A stretch of DNA of 64,000 nucleotides, from NCBI RefSeq assembly GCF_963966145.1, contig NC_091053.1, forward strand, positions 16,802,001-16,866,000, written 5' to 3'. Below, one piece after another: positions 1 to 12,257 of the stretch. Made by a program: the position numbers and the translations under genes. The stretch comes from Tenebrio molitor (lineage: Eukaryota > Arthropoda > Insecta > Coleoptera > Tenebrionidae). The notes under the pieces are model-generated. The model saw nothing but the letters and a program-made list of their open reading frames with translations. It did not search any database and was not told the DNA's origin. The first letter of the stretch is position 1; the number at the start of each line of letters is the position of its first letter.

Positions 1-2486
1 TTACATAAAAAATTGATCATCAATAAAAAATGCTGTAGGGAAAAACTCGTCCTAGAAAGACGTCTGGTTTGCAAGAAAAAAAGCAAAAAAGTGTGTTAAA
101 CGTTCCTGCAAATGCAAAAACGTAGACGCGTATGAAACAAACGCGCAATTTTGCAGAATTTTGGTCATCCCTTTTCCCAGAAGCGCAGGTGACATATTTG
201 ACGTTTATCTTGCTAACCTTACAAACACTTACAAAGTTAAAGACAATATTTGGACGTAATTTATTATACTGGATGCTTAAATTCTTCCATAAAGGACTAA
301 AACACTATCGGGATATTTTAGCAAGGTAATTTGTTCACGTACGCTTCCTGTGTCTTCAAATAAATTGACGACTCTCTTAACCTTATATTTTGTAAAGCCT
401 ACATTTGGATAGTGAGAAAACGAGGAAACGAACTGTCATTGAAGTTCTTACGACACTCTCCATAGGCATTTTTTTTTCCTTTTTCAACAATATTGAAATT
501 TCTGCCGCTGCAGTCTATTTTTAGAGTATTTTAAATAAATTTTCACAATTTGACGTTTCTAATAAAGCGCGCCCAATTTTGACAGACTTTAAAGGCTGTA
601 CAAAATGTTGCTTGGCAATTAATCATCAATTGTTTCAAAAGGTAACTGCTCATATACCTTCAAATTTTACATTAAATTTTTAACGACAAAATCTAATCTT
701 TTCGTTGAATCAGATCAGTGATTTACTTAATTGTTTGTGTATTGTGTTTTTTGTGTATTTTTTAATGTTTAACAATCTAATAATAATCGCGCATAATTTT
801 CGATAAAGGAAACATGTGTTAAAATCACATTTTTTAACTTGAGGTAATTTTATTGTTACTGTTCAGTTTACCTGAACTTGGCTTGAGGCGTCGGCCATTT
901 GCCACCCTACCCCCCACGCTCGTAGTTATATAATAGTGGTAGTTTTAGAATAAGTTTCACTTGCATTTCAGAGCTTGACATTAGAGCAAGCGTAAGTCAA
1001 TTTTGTATACATACTTGCAATTCAGAGCTTGACGTTAGAGCAAGCGTAAGTCATTTTTGTACACTTATAATTCAAAGCTTGACAGTAGATCAAGTGTAAA
1101 GTGTAAGTCATTCATGTATGCGAGAGATCGGCAAACATCTAGTGTGTGTCTCAATAAATCATAGAATAATTATTCGCCTTTGATTCACGCGCAACAGTTA
1201 CTAATTGAACCTTCACGGTCTGAAATATCTGCATTTTAAATTTCATAAAAATCCGTTGGCAAAGAACCCAGATATTAGGCTCGAAAGTCTTAGCTGAGAC
1301 ACCCTGTATTTGTATCAGATTTTTTTTTGTTTGAAACATGTTATTCACCGAAACAAAAATTCCGTAAATTCTGAAGGTTTCGTTATAAATCTATTTAATT
1401 GATTTAGAATATACTGACGTAAAAGCTCACATTTTTTAATCAAAAGTTATGGATTCTATCGTTTCCAGAAGTTTTCCATAATTATGTGTTTTACTAAAAA
1501 TGAAAATATTTCAAGACTTATGTTTTTGATATTCATTAACTTTACATTCTCTAGTTTATTTGTTAAATCTTTTATTCTGATAATTTTATTATTAAAATCG
1601 CAAATATTTGACCAACCATTCTCAATTTCAATTCTGCTGGAACTTCATCATGTTTTGTTTTGATTTAATTAAAATTTCTGCAAACGTTCCCTCTTTTCAT
1701 TGTTCTGAAATTATATGTTCTGATTTTTTTTATTCGACTTTTTGTGCATTCAACATTATCATGAACAAACCAAAACTCATTTAAATTCGTCGCGATCGAA
1801 TCCTTTTTCAGTTTCATTCAAATCCTCTGCCGGAATACATTTTATGGACACTTAACCGAGTGCCGAATATCCTCCTGGCGAGGATCATTGAATCTCACGT
1901 TTGCCTTCGGGCCGTTTACGCAACATTTACAACATTCCATTTTCATAAAAGAGCGAAACTCCCCATCAGAGACAGCCGAGCTAACTATTGTTTAAAGCTA
2001 AATAAATACGACCCTTCGAGACAAAACACGCCAGATTTAGTCCGTTGCTAACTTAACTGTAATGTAAACTTTTCAAAAATAATACCCCAGACGTTACAAG
2101 AACACCAACTGACCCCGTTTTGCCTCCATAATGCGAAACGATAAATCTCCGCCGCGATTTTCAAGCCCTGCGATTAAGCGAACTTGGGGATGATTTATTT
2201 TCGTTTCGTCTTTGTTCGACCGATCGATTGCGATTGTTAAAACAAAAAGAAAATTCAAATTTGCCGCTGAGACGGTCGGTAGGGGTTGGCCCACAGGTCT
2301 AGTCGCATTGGTCAATTCGAAGGTCGCGCCGTGAAGAGCCGTCCGGTGATTGGTCGTTGACACAACAACTTTCACCGTTCGTATAAAAATACATATTTCC
2401 AGTGATCGCACAGAGAAAGACGGAAATTGGAATTGGTGTCGTCGATATTACTTCCGGACTGGTACATTTTCGAACGTTATTTTTAC
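1..2486. other. AT-rich non-coding DNA left of the first recognised exon
   Basis: No coding exon could be supported here. The region holds a short tandem repeat (961-1120), a likely repeat fragment ending in a TGAGACACCCTGTAT-type terminus near 1290-1310, and a GC-richer patch around 2100-2420 with CCAAT-like sequences (for example near 2310 and 2350). It probably contains intron or downstream exons of the minus-strand gene whose exon starts at 2487, but none was recognisable. Confidence 0.5.
961..1120. repeat. Three-unit tandem repeat, about 52 bp period
   Basis: The segment AGAGCTTGACATTAGAGCAA recurs three times (near 971, 1024 and 1074) with small changes. Each copy is followed by a GTAAGTCA-type tail and a TTTTGTAYAC spacer. 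The third unit is the most diverged and contains an internal duplication of GTGTAA. No function is evident. Confidence 0.75.
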
Positions 2487-5400
2487 CTCGGATCGATGCC
2501 CTCTTAAATTGTAGTTCGTCCGGAGAGGAAAGTCAACGTTTTTCTTACAGTGGGAAGTGGTGAAAGTCACCCCGACGATGCCTCGGACGTTGCCCGTGGC
2601 CAACCATCCCTCTTGGTAGTAATTCGTCCTGTTCAGTTTCCATCCTTCGTCCTGGAACAAGGCAAAATCGCTAAGCAAACAAATTGAACACTGATCGAAC
2701 GTCTTGTCTCATTCAATCCCGCTTTGGGAATTGGGAATGGAAAATAAAAAACAATCTCCGTTTGGTGGACGTGGAAACGTCTCGATTAGTCCTCCGGCTG
2801 CGTAATTATCGTCCTTGATTTGTAATTTCCGTCGAATACGGTCCCTGCAATAATTAATTTCGGAACGAGTCGATCCCTCGATATTGGAATTGGACAATTT
2901 CCAGTCCCGTATTTGTGCGGCGAAATCACGCCCCACGACTGTTTGAGTTGGTAGTACTGAATTTTATTTTTAAATGGTACAACTGGAGTATCTTCCGGTT
3001 GTTGACGTCAGCTATCTTTCAAACAGATCAACAAAACACGGTTGCAGTGTAGCCAACAGCCGAATAAAAAATATTCTTAATTCTATTGCCAACTGAAACA
3101 GTTGTAGTTTTTACTTACTAACCGTGACATTACACGGGTCCTTGAGTCCTTGCTCGGGCAATTTATTAACGCCGCCTCGCGTAATAAAACGAAATGAAAA
3201 TTCTTCGGCGAGCTTTCACCAAACGTCATCGTTTTCTCAAAGGGCAAGTGTCAACATAATTCTCGTCGGGAGTGTCGGGTGCGCAACGGTTGAACTAAAA
3301 CTCGCTCGGGACACTACAGCGATTATCGTAATTTCGGGTGATTCCCCTCCCCGGAAGCGAACTCCACTGAACAACAAGAAAGCGAGGAAAGAGAGTACAA
3401 ATTCTCTTGTAACCCGGACCAATTATCCGACAAGAGAAGATGCTCGCACCCCCTATTTCCTCATCTGCGACCCTCCGAATAAATTGATCGGTTATTTTTA
3501 TCTAACCACCATGAGACTCGATCTATTCCGGGTTTTGTGCCGAGCAACTCCACCGCTCTTAATCAAGCTCCCTTCGCCCTAGTTGGAGTTTATTTTGCAT
3601 TTCAAACACTTCCTCCGGGCTAGAGTGCAGGTATTCGGCCGCTTTTATATGTGAAATTACGTTATCCACAACTTGACAGTGTAAACACATTACGTTATGC
3701 AGCGACGGAGGGTGGAAAATCGATCCGGCTGTAGGACCGACGAATTGCAGCCGTGCAATTAATTAGCATTTACTCTTTTGTTGGTGTGATGCAAGAACAA
3801 GGACGAAATCTGTGACGGTGGAAGCGTCGTTTTTCGCAACACCGAAATTATGATGGATGGTCGACGAGATTCGTGTTGGTTCGCTTTTTAATCAGCTCAT
3901 CTGACACCAAAACGTTGATCAAAAAGGACAAAAGAGAACTTCAGGTTCTTGGTTTAGACACCGTGTCGAGGAAATGATGCGGAAGATGATAATGTCTCGA
4001 ATGCTCTGTTATGAATTAATTACGCAGTCAGATGAGAAAAAATGGCGTGTTTATCAACTAATATTAAAAAATGTTGGAGATTTCGGACGCAGATACCAAT
4101 GGGGGAGTCACCCATCCAAATATTGACCACACCCAGTGTTGCTTAACTGATGAAACGAATGTGACGAATTGAATTTATTTTTAGTGCTCGGGTTGTAAGT
4201 GTCAATTTATAATTATTTATGTTTCAAAAGCATAAAAAATGCCACTGTTCTATACAAATGTTGCTTTTGTGGACAACACATTTTGATACTCGTATTTACA
4301 TATTTGCTGTAACATACTTAGGTTCACCAGTTCAGTTTAATTCCACCTAAGTATGTAGATACAAGGTGATCAAGAATTTAATCAAGAAGGGCTGTTTGAG
4401 TTGGTATACTGAATTTTATTTTTAAATGGTACAACTGAAGTATCTTCCGGTTGTTAACGGCTTGACACTGTCAGCTGCAGCATTGACAAGTAATATTTGA
4501 CATTTCAAATTAAATTAAACATACTGGTGAATCGATTCGAGAGCCTAAAAAGAAGTATTAATTTATGTTTAGAGTAAAATGGGGGAAATTTCGAGCATTT
4601 CCTTTAGTTATTTTTTAGATAATTGTTCTGTATTTCAAGTTAAATTTTTTTTTAGCGTTAATTTTTACACTCATAACCTACCATTTTGTCGTTGTTAATA
4701 TTACGATTGTTTTAACAACGTAAAAAGTCCTTCTTGATCACCTGGTCTGTAATTCAATACATACATACAACGTGATCAAGAATGACTGAATCTGTTGGTA
4801 ACAATGAAAATTTGAATGATTTTGGTACCACTGTAATCTAAACGCATTTCCGGTTGTCAGATTTGACAGAGTTGACAGGCGAATTTGACGTTTACCATCA
4901 AAGGGTCATTTTTATAATAGCATAAAATTACCCAGCATAACCTAATTTTTTTTTAATGTCGTGTCAAGTTAAAATATCCGATCAGTACCAATTACGAAAC
5001 AGAAAAACACCAATATTTTTCAATTGTTTCATTGCCAACAGACTCAGTCATTGTTGATCACGCTGTATTATACACATTAATCAACGTGTTCTTTTTTTCT
5101 GACTGTGGAAACGCAAATACGCAGATTTGTTCGTTTTCTCATTAGATAATGGAAATTTTGTTAAAATTTCATGGTCATAAAAGCAAAAACATAAAAGCGG
5201 CTGACTATAAATTAATGTGTCTTTTTTCTTAAGTTGGGAACATTTTTCAAAACCTGATATCTTAATTAACACATTGCCGTACAAAACGTCATTTTGACAT
5301 TTTAAGTATTAATAAGTTGTGTTAAATAGGGGAGTACGCCTATGTTTTTGTCAATTATCACATTAAAAAAGAATTGACAACACAATAATCAACAATAGTA

Positions 5401-8400
5401 TTACCAATCTATGAAAAAAAGGATACATCTTTTATTTATAGGTTAAATTCTCATGTTAGAAATATTGGGTGCTTCAAAATGATTGCGGAGTATGGCAACT
5501 ATGTACGAAAATTGATGTGGCAATTGTGTGGGTAGGATAGAGCTGACATTTCTTTGATAGTTCATAGTCGCGCCAAATTAACGTGCAATGGTATAAAAAA
5601 AATCAATGCACTTTGGTTTTTTTTTGCAAAGATTTAGGTTAGCAGTAATAAAATTTTACTAAATGTAGGGAATTTAATGATATCTATTGGCTATACCAGC
5701 CAACGCTTGTCATTTTTAATATCATTGAAAGTACGCAAACTCGCCTTTAAAATTTGAACGTGATTGTTAAAATGCCTCGCAAAGTGAGACATTATTAAAC
5801 TCTCAAATTAGTTGTTATTAACTTTATTAACATGCTGCACTACTAATATCCAAGTGTACAATGTTGCCAGCTCTATTTTGGGTGTAAATTGCGGTGTTGG
5901 TGGATCTTTGATAAAGAAACAGACTGTATCTGAAATTTTAAGGTTATCGAAAATTATGTACAAATTGATCTCTGATAAGATGAACCGTTGTTAGGTACAG
6001 TCGATGGACAAATAAAACTGGGACAAAAATGACAATCACATAAGTTAAAATTTACAAATTTGCATCTTTTAATTACGGCTTTATCACAAATAGGTTAACT
6101 TTGGTATGACATATTATACAGACACTGACAAATATATTGACAATTCAATGGTCTGATTTACATAGATTAAATTTGAAGTGTCCCAGTTTTATTGGTCCAC
6201 CGACCGTACCTATAATGTATTCCAATTTTAAAAAAACGAAGCCTTGGCCATGACAATCTGACAGATTTCATCCTGTATATCTGAAGAAAATTTTGGTTAG
6301 GAATTTTGAAAATTTTGAAGTCACAATGTTGCCATACTTGTGTTCCGCTTTTTTACGAATCGATTGAAACTGTATTAAAAGAAATTAATAGAGAACCAGA
6401 GTGTGCCCGAATTGTCGAAGTTGTACTATGCGGCCAAAAAATTTTAGCCGTCAATTTCTGTCACTTCAAAAAAAAAAATTGTTTAAAATGTGTGTAGCAC
6501 TTCAACACACTACGTTTTGTCTCAAAAGACACAACTTTTAGCATTATGCACTTGTAGTAAATCCTTTGAATTATTACTTTATGTTGTTTAATTTAAAATA
6601 AATTAGAAAAACGTCAAAATGACATTTATTGATAACTTTATTTACTTTTTGTTTTAGAATCATCTTGCAACATAGGATTTCAAATTTAGTTAAAAAAGGT
6701 TTACAACCAACATGAAATGAAATATAACTAGAGTGCCAACACTTTAAGGAGAACACACCAATAAAGTTGCGCGGCAGACGCAACTACGTTGGTCGAGCAC
6801 ATTTTTCGATTTCTAGGGTGGGAAGGTAGAACCGCTCACGGGTTGTTTTCTATTGCATTAAAATCAGTTCTTTTCAGAACTAAATATTTTTTATTTCTTT
6901 ATTTGAGCGAGGTTAGTTTTGATAAAAGCGGTATCACAATCATTCAAATAAAAACGTATGCCCCCATTTCTGAACGCAAGTGATACGCCACTGCACAAAA
7001 CTTCACGGACAGATTTGGATGACTCAACGTGTTCTCCTTAATGTGTGCGGACTCTAGTACTTTCCTCAGTACTGCCAATTTAACAAAATTAAAGCATGGC
7101 AACCTATTGTTTTTTTAAAGATGGAATAGATTATATTTCACATCTGCTCTAACAACGTTATCAACCTCTTATTATTTTTATCTTATCTTATATTCTTTTT
7201 GGAAGCTATTTCAGTAGTCTAGAGGTGTGCGAATAAAATATTTGGCGTAAGCTGTTAACCCAAATTCTTAAAGTTGTTTTCTATCATGGAGGCGAGGCAG
7301 GAGCCAGTGGTAAGCAGAAGAAACAGAACTTTTAACTGTTTATCAATTATAGCTACAAATAATATACAGGGTGTTAGATAAATGTCCCTGCCAAACTTTA
7401 ACCGCGATCTACTGGTATTCATGTAGAACTCGCAACATTTAATTTTTGAGGTACAATGTTTTTTTAATTACTTTAAGTCTTCTACGTTGTCCCACAATCT
7501 CGTAGGTAAAATTTCAGCACATTTTAAAAATAAACTCTGTATATCATATTTTATAAAACGTACACCAATACGGTTTTCTTGTTTTAAAGCATATTTCCTA
7601 GAGGTTACTTCGCATTGGCGTACGTTTTATAAAATATGATATACAGGGTGTATTTTAAAAATATGCCCAAATTTTACCTACGAGGTTGTGGGACAACGTA
7701 GAAGACTAAAAGCAGTAAAAAAAAATTTTACCTCAAAAATTAAATGTCAATTTATTTTATGACATGGAATTTTTTAAATATTTTTTCCGAGTTCCACATG
7801 AAGCCAGTAGCTCGCGGTTAAAGTTTGGCAGGACATTTACCTAACACCCTGTACATATACATATACCTATGGTTTTTTCCCAGAAAGTGAAGAGGCAACA
7901 TCTTTTTAGAGGGATTAACTTGCCGGAGAAAACAAAAAATGTGTTAAAATCGAGGGTTTCAAAAATTAAAAATGATTTGCGTCAACAAATATTGAACAAA
8001 AAAAATATTGAAATCCTAGAATTGAAAAAAGCTTTTGTAAGTAAGTAATGTGATATTGATGATTGGTGCGGATTATTTAAGTTATACCTAAGTTACGTAG
8101 GTACTAGTCGCTGATATGTTTTAGGCCCAAGCAAACTGGAAATTGCTACAAAGAACGACCTTGACTGCCTGGGATGTATTGGAGCTGTTTGAAGAACTAT
8201 ATCTTGGATCTGAGGATTCAAGCACTAGGAGGGAAAAATATAAGAATTATGCCAAGAAAGCCAGTATATCCGCAGAATTAGAAGCCTGGGATTTCACAGT
8301 AGATACTTTTGCGTGTGCAGCCGCAGATTTCTACCAAAGGCTGTTTAGCCATTGCGGTGACCCTATTTTACAACAAGCGGACAACACAAGTCTATGCATT

Positions 8401-11400
8401 GAGGCCGAGGCTTTACAGGACTCGGAGTGGAGGGTCCTAGGGGTACTTTGGAAATTGCTCCCACTTCCATCAGGGACCCTCGCAAGATGCAATAATTCTG
8501 GATCCAGAACAGTAATTATTAATGATTTACAAAGTTTAAAAATTAATTGAATTGTTGTTTTTTTTCTTATTTACATATTTAAATTTGATCAATTTGTGTT
8601 TTTCTTAATTTAACAGCATCATTGGTTCTTTCGTTAAATCAAATCTTATGTTACAATCTACCTACTCTTTTTTCTTTACTTTTATTCGATTAGGTAATAA
8701 ATATACTCTATAATCATTCATTTATTTACTCGAATAGAAGAATTCATCTACTTTGTCGACAACAAAATAATTGCAAAGTTACCAGATGTCAGTTATGTCA
8801 AAAAATAAAATATTTATTTATTTTTTGAGCTACAATTTTTTTAAATTGCTTTTAGTCTTCTACGTTGTTCCACAACTGCGTAGGTAAAATTTCGGCACAT
8901 TTTAAAAATACACCCTGTATATCATATTTTATAAAACGTACACCAATGCGGTTTCCTTGTTTTAAAGCATATTTCCTATAGGTTACTTTGCATTGGCGTA
9001 CATTTTATAAAACATGATATACAAGGGTGTATTTTAAAAATGTGCCGAAATTTTACCTACGAGGTTGTAGGACAACGTGTAAAACTAAAAAGAATAAAAA
9101 AAAATTGTAGCTCAAAAAATAAATGTCATTTTATTTTTTGACATAGAATTTTTTAAATATTTTTTCCGAGTTCTACATGAAGCCAGTAGCTCGGGGTTAA
9201 AATTTCTGCACAACTTTCAAAAACACCCTGTATTCTGCTATATTGTTGTTATTATTTATGAAAATTCCTTCTTTGCTTCGTACGTAACGTAAGATATTTT
9301 GCCAATGTGGTTGGCAATTTATTTATCAATACGGATATTTCTATGAAGTGATAATTCCTTTAAAAAAAGTATATTTTGTACACTATCATTTATTGTTATT
9401 ACCTACCATGATTTGCGAGCTTCTTTCTTTTTCGCGTACGTATCCTAATAGTTTTTGCCAATGTGTCCAATTAGCTTGCAATTTGTTCACCGCTACATAG
9501 TATTCTTACTTCCCATTATTACCATCATCTGTTATTTATTATTGTTATTATTATCTTTGTGCACGTTCAAGGCGCCACCTTTGATTGGTTCAACAGTGCG
9601 ACAGCACTCTGTAATCTCGGTGAGAGCATCAGAGCTGACATTTGTTTTGTGAAACAACAAAAACCAACTTTAACTGTCAATCTGTAGTGTCGTCCTTGAC
9701 CTTTCGAATCGACTCGGGACGTGAAACCTCTTCCAGGATCGTAATATACGGTACTTGTGCGTTTCCACCCAAAAAAAATTAATCCCAGACATGAAACGTC
9801 CTAAGCACCTACCGCAGACGCAAAGCAGTGCTTTGAGCCGAAAATGCGGCGTGCCCTCCGTACAATTTTAACAAAACGATCTCCATTCAATTTAACAGGG
9901 AGAATTTTTAATGGGGCCGAGCTACTTTGATCTCCGAGATCCTCTCCGCGCAGAAATCACAGTCCTGACGTCAACTCTTCGGACATTTTTTACGATTCTA
10001 TCCGAATTTCTTCTGCGTGATGGATATTTTTAGTAGAGTCGTTTCACGTGTGACAAAATTCGAAAAGCGGCCGAGCGTTGAATTAAAACTGGGTCGCCAA
10101 TCTGCCAACATCTGTCTTCGGGGGTGAGTCCTTTAAAAATTCAGGGTTGGCGCAGGATGGAAGCGTTTTTTCATTCGTGTGCATTTTCGAATTGTATCGG
10201 ATCGCTATCGCCGCTTTCAATTCCACCAGATATCGTCCTTCGTGCGTAAACACATGAATTATTAAATATCCTTTTTCTGTTTCATACCCTTTTCGATTTA
10301 ATCCAATCTCTCAGTACACGTGCGCCGACGGGAAAAGAATTCTTCAGCGCTAATCCTCACAGTATTCACCCAACGAGAAAAAATTTTAAACCGTCCGGGA
10401 AAGGGTGCAAGATTGGAAATAATATTTTTAGGCGTTCTCAAAAGCGGACGAAAAGTAATTCTTTTTCGGACGCACTTTTTCAGACGCTGAACCGTGGTGC
10501 CATCTGTTGGTCTGTTTAGTAAGTTAACAACGAAACGGACAAAACCGATAATTGTCCTGTCACCATAAATTATATAAATAAGTACATAATTGTATTGCAT
10601 ATATGTAGTAAATTTCTCGTTTTGTTGGGAGCTGATACATTTTTTTTGTTAATACGTAATAAGTTTCTCTATTTGAAAAAGGTAGATACAAAATAAATTT
10701 GTAATACTTATTTTTAATAATGCCTTTTGCTTTGTGGTTCGTGCGGTCGCCTAAAATTTTTATGTGCACTTCTGCCAAAAAGCACCTTTTGTCCTCGCCT
10801 GTTTTCAAGCCTCGGCTACGCCTCGGTCAGAAAACTTAGACTCTGACTTTTTGGCCTTGGTACACAAATAACTATTCAACAGCACTTGCAAACTGTTCAC
10901 TTTGTCCTAAACAATTTTTTCATATTTTTCTAATGTATGTAGTGTTAACAGCAGTACGGCTAGCCGTACTAGACGTGACAGGACCCACTCCATCTACGAC
11001 GTACGTCACCCAAAGCTCACATGGGATTCAATTATTGCAGAGGAGATGAAAGTCTTCTCGATTGACAGTCTGCTTCGTTTGTTTCTAAACCAAGGCCACC
11101 GGCTGTACTGACGTCACCTCACACTAATTAAAGTGGCACGAGCAATTTTCGATTGATAAAAAATGTTATCAAGTCGTAATCGCATCGTACATAAAAAACA
11201 TCTTTTTTATGCCTCGCATCAAGGGTGATGGCTTCGCCCCGACCGCATTTCGTCGGCTTCTAATGGATTTCATCGGAATATAGACAATCCATCGCGTCGT
11301 CATTGTCACGTATTTCGAGAGGAATTATCGAAATTGAATTGGGAAAAAAACGAGAGAAATTAATATTACTTATTTCTTCCCGCTGCGACCTCGAGCTAAT

Positions 11401-12123
11401 GAAATTTTTATGACTGGTGGGCAGTAAGCCGGAGTTATTTCATGAATTTAATAACACAATAGTAATAATACGGCGAATAAAATTGTTATTGTTATATCCA
11501 GCCAGGGAGTAATTTTAATCAAAAACATCTTTTTTGTTGCGAAATGACGACGTCTTGAGCTTCCAGGGCGTTGCTCTACTTAGTACTGTGTACAGAGGAA
11601 ATGATTGATTCTATTGGGACTCTATAAATAAAATATGAACCCTTTAATTTCTGCGTCGGCTTCCGATAACCTCCACAAAGCTGGCTGTTAAAAGTGTGAT
11701 AAAGATTCTTTTGTACTTTTGGCGGAGGCGCCGGGTCTCGGGTTTCAAAATATATTTGCATCAATAAATTTTCTGCAAAGTTTAAATTCATTCAAGCACT
11801 TCGAAACTGTTATCGGCTTCATCTTCAACCCACATCAAATTAATTTCAAATTAAAAAGTTATAGTCATTGGCAGTTTCATGCAGTGGTGACCTAATTTCT
11901 TGCTAATCTATTTTTGATAACACAAGAAAAATAAAAATAATGACTTGAGTAAACGATAAAAAATTACACTTTGTGCTCACGCTAAAGCCCCCGGCAACAA
12001 GAAAAATCACACCGATTTACCTCTGGCAGCTCGTCCGGCACCTTCCCCATCCAAGTGAGCGAAAGAATGGAACAATCACTTTTGGCATTGACAGTCCTCT
12101 CGAAGTGCAGGTGCATGTTAAAG
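2487..12123 (-). CDS. Two conserved exons of an unidentified minus-strand gene (partial)
   Basis: Two exons join in phase on the minus strand. The upstream exon complement(12021..12123) reads FNMHLHFERTVNAK... and ends ...GKVPDELPE before a GTAAAT donor. The downstream exon complement(2487..2651) is exactly 55 codons, reading DEGWKLNRTNYYQEG...GHRSE, between a TTCCAG acceptor and a GTAAAA donor. Both have low-bias, protein-like composition with conserved-looking aromatic, Cys and Gly residues (GNVRGIVGVTFTTSHC), unlike the surrounding AT-rich DNA. The exons are separated by about 9.4 kb, which contains a complete plus-strand gene and several MITEs. The acceptor I assign at 12124-12125 has a poor pyrimidine tract, so the 5' edge of that exon is uncertain; an ATG lies six bases inside it. 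I do not recognise the family. 5' exons presumably lie to the right and 3' exons to the left of this pair. Confidence 0.55.
2941..3006 (+). repeat. Dispersed repeat copy related to 4394-4458
   Basis: About 65 bp beginning GTTTGAGTTGGTA and ending ATCTTCCGGTTGTT is nearly identical to 4394-4458, which lies inside the MITE at 4360-4744. This copy lacks recognisable termini and is probably a relic of the same family. Confidence 0.7.
4088..4148 (-). pseudogene. 5S rRNA-derived fragment
   Basis: Read on the minus strand, this stretch carries AGTTAAGCAAC followed by TTTGGATGGGTGAC at the spacing of the 5S rRNA internal promoter and its 3' half (box A-like and box C-like). The 5' third and the terminal stem of 5S rRNA are missing, and the sequence diverges after the GGGTGAC. 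It is therefore a truncated pseudogene or the head of a 5S-derived SINE, not a functional 5S gene. The assignment rests on recognising the conserved blocks by eye. Confidence 0.5.
4360..4744. mobile_element. MITE with GTGATCAAGAA-type termini
   Basis: The left end reads TACAAGGTGATCAAGAA and the right end is its inverse, TTCTTGATCACCT. There is no coding capacity. It shares its termini with the next element but has a different interior, so it looks like a sub-family of the same non-autonomous Tc1/mariner-like transposon group. Confidence 0.65.
4767..5067. mobile_element. MITE, GTGATCAAGAATGACTGA family, copy 1
   Basis: It begins ACAACGTGATCAAGAATGAC and ends with the inverse TGATCACGCTGT, with TA on both sides. 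An inverted copy with nearly the same interior lies at 37886-38193 (shared blocks include AAAGGGTCATTTTTATAATAG). No ORF is present; it is a non-autonomous element mobilised by a Tc1/mariner-like transposase (inference from termini and the TA duplication). Confidence 0.75.
5994..6210. mobile_element. 217-bp MITE with TA target duplication
   Basis: The terminal inverted repeats are GGTACAGTCGATGGACAAAT and its inverse at the right end (GGTCCACCGACCGTACC), extending through AAAACTGGGACA on the left and TGTCCCAGTTTT on the right. TA flanks both ends (5992-5993 and 6211-6212). The element is non-coding. Confidence 0.8.
6731..7054. mobile_element. 324-bp MITE, GAGTGCC...TTAAGGAGAACAC termini
   Basis: The left end reads GAGTGCCAACACTTTAAGGA and the right end is an imperfect inverse (GTTCTCCTTAATGTGTGCGG then ACTC). 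TA lies immediately outside each end (6729-6730 and 7055-7056). There is no credible ORF. It is a Tc1/mariner-type non-autonomous element by structure. Confidence 0.75.
7286..8550 (+). CDS. Uncharacterised 200-aa protein, three exons
   Basis: The exons are 7286..7309, 7884..8036 and 8125..8550, all meeting in phase 0 with good sites (GTAAGC donor, TTTCCCAG acceptor, GTAAGT donor, GTTTTAG acceptor). The protein begins MEARQEPV, has a Lys-rich segment (residues ~9-59, likely helical) and continues into a 141-residue acidic, Trp-containing domain (TAWDVLELFEELYLGSED, then AELEAWDFTVDTFACAAADF). It has no signal peptide or membrane helix. A foldback transposon (7365-7853) fills most of intron 1, and the whole gene sits in a large intron of the opposite-strand gene. 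I do not recognise the family. The splice phases and the codon-like composition of the last exon make it a real gene rather than a chance ORF, though the start codon choice is only supported by splicing. Confidence 0.6.
7365..7853. mobile_element. Foldback/MITE element inside intron 1 of the 7286-8550 gene
   Basis: The ends are TACAGGGTGTTAG and the exact inverse CTAACACCCTGTA. The arms pair almost end to end (for example CTTCTACGTTGTCCCACAA against TTGTGGGACAACGTAGAAG). A second hairpin is centred in the loop, where CGTACACCAATACGGTTTTC faces the inverse of CATTGGCGTACGTTTTATAA. A second, left-truncated copy is at 8815-9232. Confidence 0.8.
8815..9232. mobile_element. Second copy of the TACAGGGTG foldback element
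   Basis: The copy matches the one at 7365-7853 through both inner hairpins and the right terminus (ACACCCTGTA), but lacks the outer left end. It has only scattered substitutions. It lies 265 bp past the stop codon of the 7286-8550 gene. Confidence 0.75.
9233..12020. other. Non-coding DNA, no gene seen
   Basis: No exon with usable splice sites was found on either strand. GC is higher around 9690-10480 and 11200-11560 than in the flanks, and these patches could be regulatory. A short GC hairpin-like motif CCTCGGCTACGCCTCGG occurs at 10810. The region lies within the ~9.4 kb intron of the minus-strand partial gene. Confidence 0.4.
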
Positions 12124-12232
12124 CTTGATGGGATCGTACCGGTCACACTCACTCACATGTTTCGTCTTGACGTATTTATAAAAATAAAAAACAACGAAGA
12201 TTCGATTCGGTCTCTCTTCGATTCGATGCGTA

Positions 12233-12257
12233 TGTGTGTGTGTGTGTGTGTGTGTGT
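12233..12257. repeat. (TG)n microsatellite
   Basis: An uninterrupted run of TG dinucleotides, about 12 units, followed by a T tract. Open frames through it on both strands are artefacts of the repeat. Confidence 0.95.

Noticed and set aside
2094..2411. 105-codon minus-strand open frame
   Set aside because: No splice or family support. The segment is GC-richer and has CCAAT-like elements, more like a promoter or CpG-type patch.
3124..3582. 152-codon plus-strand open frame
   Set aside because: Composition is random-like, it has no recognisable domain, and it has an equally open opposite frame.
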